NCBI GenBank assembly: GCA_030844895.1 | Contig: CM061229.1 | Location: 122,463,682-122,527,681, forward strand | Source of the DNA: Ambrosia x helenae | Taxonomy: Eukaryota > Streptophyta > Magnoliopsida > Asterales > Asteraceae | Direction of reading: 5' to 3' | Length of the DNA: 64,000 nt | Shown here: positions 59,274-64,000 of the stretch, piece by piece | How positions within the stretch are numbered: position 1 is the first letter of the stretch | Layout: every line of letters starts with the position of its first letter | Notes under the pieces: model-generated | The model's database searches: none | Told to the model about the DNA's origin: nothing | The model's input: only the letters and a program-made list of their open reading frames with translations | Program-made: the position numbers and the translations under genes

Positions 59274-61853
59274 TGTGACATCCGTCATTTTTCTATTTTT
59301 ATATAATAATAATAATAATAATGATAATAATAATAATAATGATAATAGAGCTAGTCCAACACACTTGAAACACCATAACCAAACCTTAAGCCCAAACCCC
59401 TTATTTATTAATTCAGGGGCCCCATTTCAGATCTGGCCCAGAACACACGTGAGCCCAATAGACCAAGCCCATTACCCCGACCCACATCTTCCCTCAGAAA
59501 AAAAAAACATAATCTGCTGCTGCATACGAGGTTCGAACCCGAGCCAGTTCACTCACACACACACACACGCTTAAACCATCTGATCCACACCTCGTTTCTG
59601 TAATAAACCCAACACATAATATATATATTGCTTTCTTGAAAAGTAGCTGCTAACCCTCTTCCTTGTCTGCTCGACGTGCAGCAACAAAAAGGAAAGAGTT
59701 GACCATTATAGCTTCCCTTGACTATTAAATTGGCACAATTTTAGGAAGATTGAATATGATTAAATGTCATTGACTCATTTTAACAATTATTACGCGTCAA
59801 AAGCACGAACAATCATCACCAATTCATCTCGATTAGAGCCAATTATGCGTAATCATCCAATTCGTGGTCAAGCTTCCAATTCGACGACTCAAGCCCCATC
59901 CCTATAAATTGAACCTCCCTACACCATCCTTAATCGCCGAATAACTCTTATCCATCTCCAATTTCTGTAAACAACTTATTATTGAAGCATTTTAAATCGC
60001 TTTCTTTGCGTTTTCTTGTTCGTGCTCGCAGACCCGATTGATCCAGTGTAAGTCTCTTTTTTTTGTGGGTTTCAATGTTCGGTCCATCGTGAACAATAGC
60101 CCCAAAGATTCAGGGGCTATTGAACACGAATTGAATGAATTTGGTGGATTAGGGCTCGATCTAAAGTTTTGGGGAAGAACACTTAAGACAGTTAACGTAT
60201 ATAATTGTTTTTAGAACAGAAATAAACAAATAACTGATCCAGACCAGTTGGTGGGAAGTGTGTGGCCAAATCAGTCAACCGGGTTTGTACCCAGGTTCGA
60301 CCTCCACCATAAACAATCATTTTTGTTATTTTAACCATTATAATTATAATCTTTATTCTTTTAAAAATCGTTTTAAAAATACTAAAACTATTTTATAAAT
60401 TCTACAAAATTTATTTTATGTTATTCCAATGATAAACTTTGCTGACCAATTTTTAGTTTTTCAAAAATCATTTATTTAATATATATAATAAATATTACAA
60501 GTTTATTCATTTAAAATTTTAAAATTCAATAAATATATCTAAACGATTTTATTAAATCTCACAAAAATTATCCTAAACTTGTATATTCTTAAACATACCA
60601 GAAAATATTTTTATTTCAGAAAAATCGTTTATTTAATATTTTTAATCAATTTTTGTTAATTTTAATCATAAATAATTCATAATAAATTCATTTTACAATA
60701 TTTTTGTACCAAAATTTTACATAAATTATTTCTATTCATTTGGAACCGAAATACAATTTTTAATTCAGAAATTATTTAATTTTAATATTTTTAGATATTA
60801 AAGTCATATTTTGACAATTTGAAATAATTAGATTAAATATTCTATCTTCAAGAAAATAATTTTATAAAAATTATTTTCATATTTAAAACCTTATGTTGTG
60901 ACTATATTCAACTTAAAATTTTACAAAGAGACTTTTATTTATTTATTTATTAAATTTCTCATAATTAATAAACAATTTGTTTAATAATCAAATAAACGTT
61001 TATCCCCAATTCGAAGCCCTAGAAACACATATATCCTAGAGTTATTTCCCTTACACATTATCGAATACTTTAGGTTGATCATTTGGGAGTAATCTCAATT
61101 CATATCTCGTTGTCCAGTTAAATCTCAAACTACTACGTGAACTGTGAGTATTCCTACCCCCTTTTTGCTTTTATACATTTTTGGGGTGTTACATGTACAC
61201 TATTACAATTTCAAATACAAGTTTACATTTTTACAATACAATTCTAGTACTATGTGCATTGCTTACAACGTGCTTTATGCTTAGACAATACATGTGGATT
61301 ACATTTGTACTTAGTGAAATCATTAACATGGTACAAGCCGACCTTAACATTGGATAGCGCTATTTGGATTGACAACCCGCCTAGATTGATTCTCCCCCTT
61401 TTCATCGGAGAATCTGTGGCCAGTGTTAAGCCTTTTATCCATTTATTGGATAAGTACACTACAGTTCATACAGTACATTATACAGTCACAGGGTTGATTT
61501 CGCTCATTTGTATGATACATAGTTTACATAATTGCACTGTAGCTTGCATTTGAATTGTATAACTTTTAACCTACTATATATATCAAAACTAGGAATGCTC
61601 ACCAACATTTCTTATGTTGACCAAACCTATTTTTTTGTACATGTTTCAGGTGCAGTTTGATCAAGAAACTTTTAGTGCTTTATTATGCAGTTATTTCATT
61701 ATTTATATTTCATTTAAGACTTTGTATTCTCCATTTCCTTGTAAGACAATTTTTGGGTTTATTTAATAATATTTACATTTAAGTACCATGTGCTTTTGAA
61801 CAATCGTCACTACGTGACACCTCGATGATTCCGCCATCGGTTGGGGTGTTACA
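59274..61853 (+). repeat. 3' LTR of the Gag-only element
   Basis: 2580 bp, nearly identical to 53616-56211. The (AAT)n tract is shorter. Ends GGTGTTACA, then the ATACA duplication and the resumed Copia pol. Confidence 0.93.
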
Positions 61854-61858
61854 ATACA

Positions 61859-63457
61859 TCTCATCCTCCCAAAGGCATCAAAACCGCTCTTAAGGATCCC
61901 AAATGGTTCCATGCGATGCATGATGAATTAAATGCATTGCACAAAAACAACACATGGAGCCTTGTTCCTCGACCATCAAACGCAAATGTTATCGGTTCAA
62001 AGTGGATTTATCGTATTAAATTCAAATCTGATGGTTCCGTTGATAGATACAAAGCTCGTCTAGTGGCACAAGGATTCACTCAAGTACCGGGCATCGATTT
62101 CTCACATACATTCAGCCCGGTAGTAAAATCCTCCACAATTCGAGTGGTTCTAAGTCTTGCTATCTCTCAACGATGGAATCTAAGGCAACTTGACGTTAAC
62201 AACGCCTTTTTGAATGGTCATCTCAATGAAACCATTTTCATGGAACAACCTCCAGGTTTTGTAAGTACCACTCACCCATATCATGTGTGCAAATTAAATC
62301 GGGCTCTCTACGGTTTAAAACAAGCACCACGAGCTTGGTTTCATCGTCTAAGTGCCTTTCTTATTACTCTCGATTTTCAATGTAGCAGGGCCGATCCATC
62401 TTTATTTGTTTATCACCATAAAAGCACTTTTGTTTACCTCCTTGTTTATGTTGATGACATTATCATCACCGATAACAATGACAAATTCATCAAACAATTT
62501 ACCCACAACCTTCACAAGGAGTTCCAAATCAAAGACCTCGGTTCTCTAAGCTTTTTCCTAGGACTAGAGGCCTCTCACACCAATGACGGCCTTTTGTTAA
62601 CTCAATCAAAATACGCTTTTGAGATTTTATCAAAAGCTGGCCTCTTGGACTCCAAACCCGTCTCTACTCCTCTTACATCCAAAGACACTTTCAACTCTAC
62701 CGGTTCTCCGTTTCATGATCCCACCCTATACCGTTCATTAGTCGGTGCTCTTCAATACCTCACCATTACCCGACCAGATATCTCATATGCCGTTAACCAA
62801 GCTAGCCAATATCTTCAACATCCCACCACCACTCACTTCCAACTCGTCAAAAGGATCCTTCGATACGTCAAAGGCACTATATCTTATGGTTTAATTTTTA
62901 CTCGTCGAGCTAATCCTGTGTTACTAGGTTTTTCTGATGCAGATTGGGCATGATGCATTGACACTCGAAGATCTACCTACGGTTATTGCATCTACTTAGG
63001 AGGAAACCTCGTCTCTTGGAGTGCTAAGAAACAACCAACAGTGTCAAGATCAAGCTGCGAGTCGGAATACCGAGCCATGGCAAACACGGCAGCAGAAATC
63101 ATTTGGATCACCCACCTCCTACGAGAACTCCATGCTCTACCTCCGGGACCACCCACACTCTTATGCGACAACAAAAGCGCTCTATTCATTAGTCCAAATC
63201 CCATCTCACACAAAAGAGCTAAACATATAGACATCGATTATCACTTTGTTCGTGAGTTAGTCACCGCCGGTCGTCTTCACACCAAATTCATCTCAACGGA
63301 TCAACAAGTTGCCGATATTTTTACAAAAACTCTACCGAAGCCACAGTTTCAAAAGTTTCGCACAATGCTTCGCTTAGGACCTCCAGCTTGCATTGACGGG
63401 GGGTGTCAACATAAATCAAGCACTAATTCAAGTTCTACAATTTCTCCTAAATCTTAG
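61859..63457 (+). pseudogene. Copia reverse transcriptase and RNase H region
   Basis: Resumes after the nested element. RT motifs: NTWSLVPRP, KWIYRIKFKSDGSVDRYKAR, QLDVNNAFLNG, YGLKQAPRAW and the catalytic LVYVDDIII. RNase H: SDADWA, SWSAKKQPTVSRSSCESEYR, LLCDNKSALF and KHIDIDYHFVRE. One TGA at 62951, where Gly (GGA) is expected after DADWA, interrupts the frame; otherwise it is open. The frame runs into the 3' LTR. Confidence 0.92.
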
Positions 63458-63584
63458 CATAGTCTTGACTGTATAACTTGTGTATTCATTAGAGAGATAT
63501 TCTCTCCTTGATCATAGCTATTTGTTGTAGTATATATTTGCTATTGTTTTGTAATACAAATCATTTGAATTGTAAATTACCTCA
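63404..63584 (+). repeat. 3' LTR of Copia element
   Basis: 181 bp, begins TGTCAACATAAATCAAGC right after GACGGGGGG, ends ATTACCTCA before the GTCTT duplication. Confidence 0.95.
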
Positions 63585-63589
63585 GTCTT

Positions 63590-64000
63590 TTACACTTATT
63601 CTTCCCTTTATTGGAAGACGTAGGCTGACGGGATGATGATAATGTGTGTTTTTCTAATCTATAAAGTAATTCTACGCAAATTTAATGCCACTAGACCGAC
63701 CACTACGTCATGAATTATTATTGTATTTTACGCTAATTCCTTTATTTGGTGGAACATAGGGAAATATGGCTTTGTTAGAGTGGAGTGATTGACATAGGTT
63801 TAACTTCTTTTCTATGTTTTTTGTCTTGTTTTCTGTTTATTCTAGCTCCTTGCTAGAGTTTCGTTTATAATATGTCGTTGTTCCAACCAAAAAGAAAAAA
63901 GAAAAAAAAAAGCTTAAGCATTATGATGTTTTCAGTGTATTGATTAATTAAACGATATATATGTTATGAAAGTGCCAAATGGTGGATCTCAAAGGATCTT
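63590..64000 (+). other. possible LINE 3' tail, otherwise intergenic
   Basis: TCTAGCTCCTTGCTAGAGTTT followed by ATAATATG and an A-rich tail (63888-63911) resembles the 3' end of the LINE at 32163-32180 (CCTTGCTGGCTC). No coding part was recognised. Confidence 0.35.

Larger units (their letters stand above)
53616..61853 (+). mobile_element. Gag-only LTR retrotransposon (TR-GAG type) nested in Copia
   Basis: Complete 8.2-kb element with LTRs at 53616-56211 and 59274-61853, PBS TGGTATCAGAGCCATGG at 56215, polypurine tract AAAGTAGGGGATGC before the 3' LTR, and 5-bp duplication ATACA (53611-53615 and 61854-61858). The 3.06-kb interior encodes a Gypsy-type Gag and no pol. LTRs are nearly identical apart from (AAT)n length, so insertion is young. 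The 3' internal stretch around 58800-58960 matches 11030-11190 of the 7.9-kb element, showing the two are relatives. Confidence 0.92.
50622..63584 (+). mobile_element. Copia LTR retrotransposon, complete but interrupted
   Basis: LTRs of 181 bp (50622-50802 and 63404-63584), nearly identical, with 5-bp duplication GTCTT at 50617-50621 and 63585-63589. PBS TGGTATAGAGCC at 50803 is the initiator tRNA-Met complement with one base missing. The polypurine tract GACGGGGGG precedes the 3' LTR. Domain order Gag, protease, integrase, RT, RNase H is Copia. An 8.2-kb LTR element sits between integrase and RT (53616-61853). Without it the element is 4.7 kb. It has several stops and frameshifts and cannot act alone. 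Confidence 0.95.

Overview
This is plant nuclear DNA. Four split or plant-type genes are embedded in nested retrotransposons, Helitrons, hAT, MULE and PIF/Harbinger-like elements and SINEs. The gene families and element types suggest a eudicot, and the repeat style suggests Asteraceae, but the family assignment is only an impression. There are no bacterial features, CRISPR arrays or intact tRNA or rRNA genes.

Host genes. (1) 1-570 (-): start of an X8/CBM43 protein gene (signal peptide exon plus the first part of the X8 domain), running off the left edge. (2) 25091-26026 (+): a complete five-exon gene for an EAF7/MRGBP-like (CT20 domain) subunit of the NuA4 histone acetyltransferase, built from short exons. 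(3) 39490-40988 (+): an intronless P-class PPR gene with one frame break. (4) 41339-44270 (-): a complete eight-exon QUASIMODO2-LIKE type Golgi methyltransferase gene with one GC-AG intron. The four genes are unrelated in job (cell wall callose, chromatin, organelle RNA, pectin).

Mobile DNA. 1.4-4.5 kb: a repeat array of AAAACGCA motifs cut by a solo LTR. 4.5-15 kb: a solo LTR split by a younger non-autonomous LTR element of the same superfamily. 15.4-17.3 kb: an inverted repeat split by a Helitron. 18.2-19.7 kb: the 3' part of a retroelement whose C-terminus looks like a zinc-knuckle plus nuclease domain. 19.7-24.9 kb: a hAT-like element with a MITE inside, then a nest of DNA elements with a MULE at the centre. 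26.8-32.2 kb: a dead L1-type LINE split by a solo LTR. 32.2-36.7 kb: a TIR element, a 180-bp-arm hairpin element, a second dead LINE and a short hAT MITE. 37.6 and 49.8 kb: two related SINEs. 45.0-46.4 kb: a Helitron with duplicated ends. 47.5-50.5 kb: PIF/Harbinger-like elements. 50.6-63.6 kb: a Copia element split by an 8.2-kb LTR element that encodes only Gag.

Target-site duplications were read directly for 13 insertions, which fixes the nesting order. Two signals stand out. Five independent LTR elements with divergent bodies share a near-invariant 3' LTR terminus. tRNA-like (Pol III box A/box B-like) cassettes recur inside elements of different classes, and in three LTR types at nearly the same offset.
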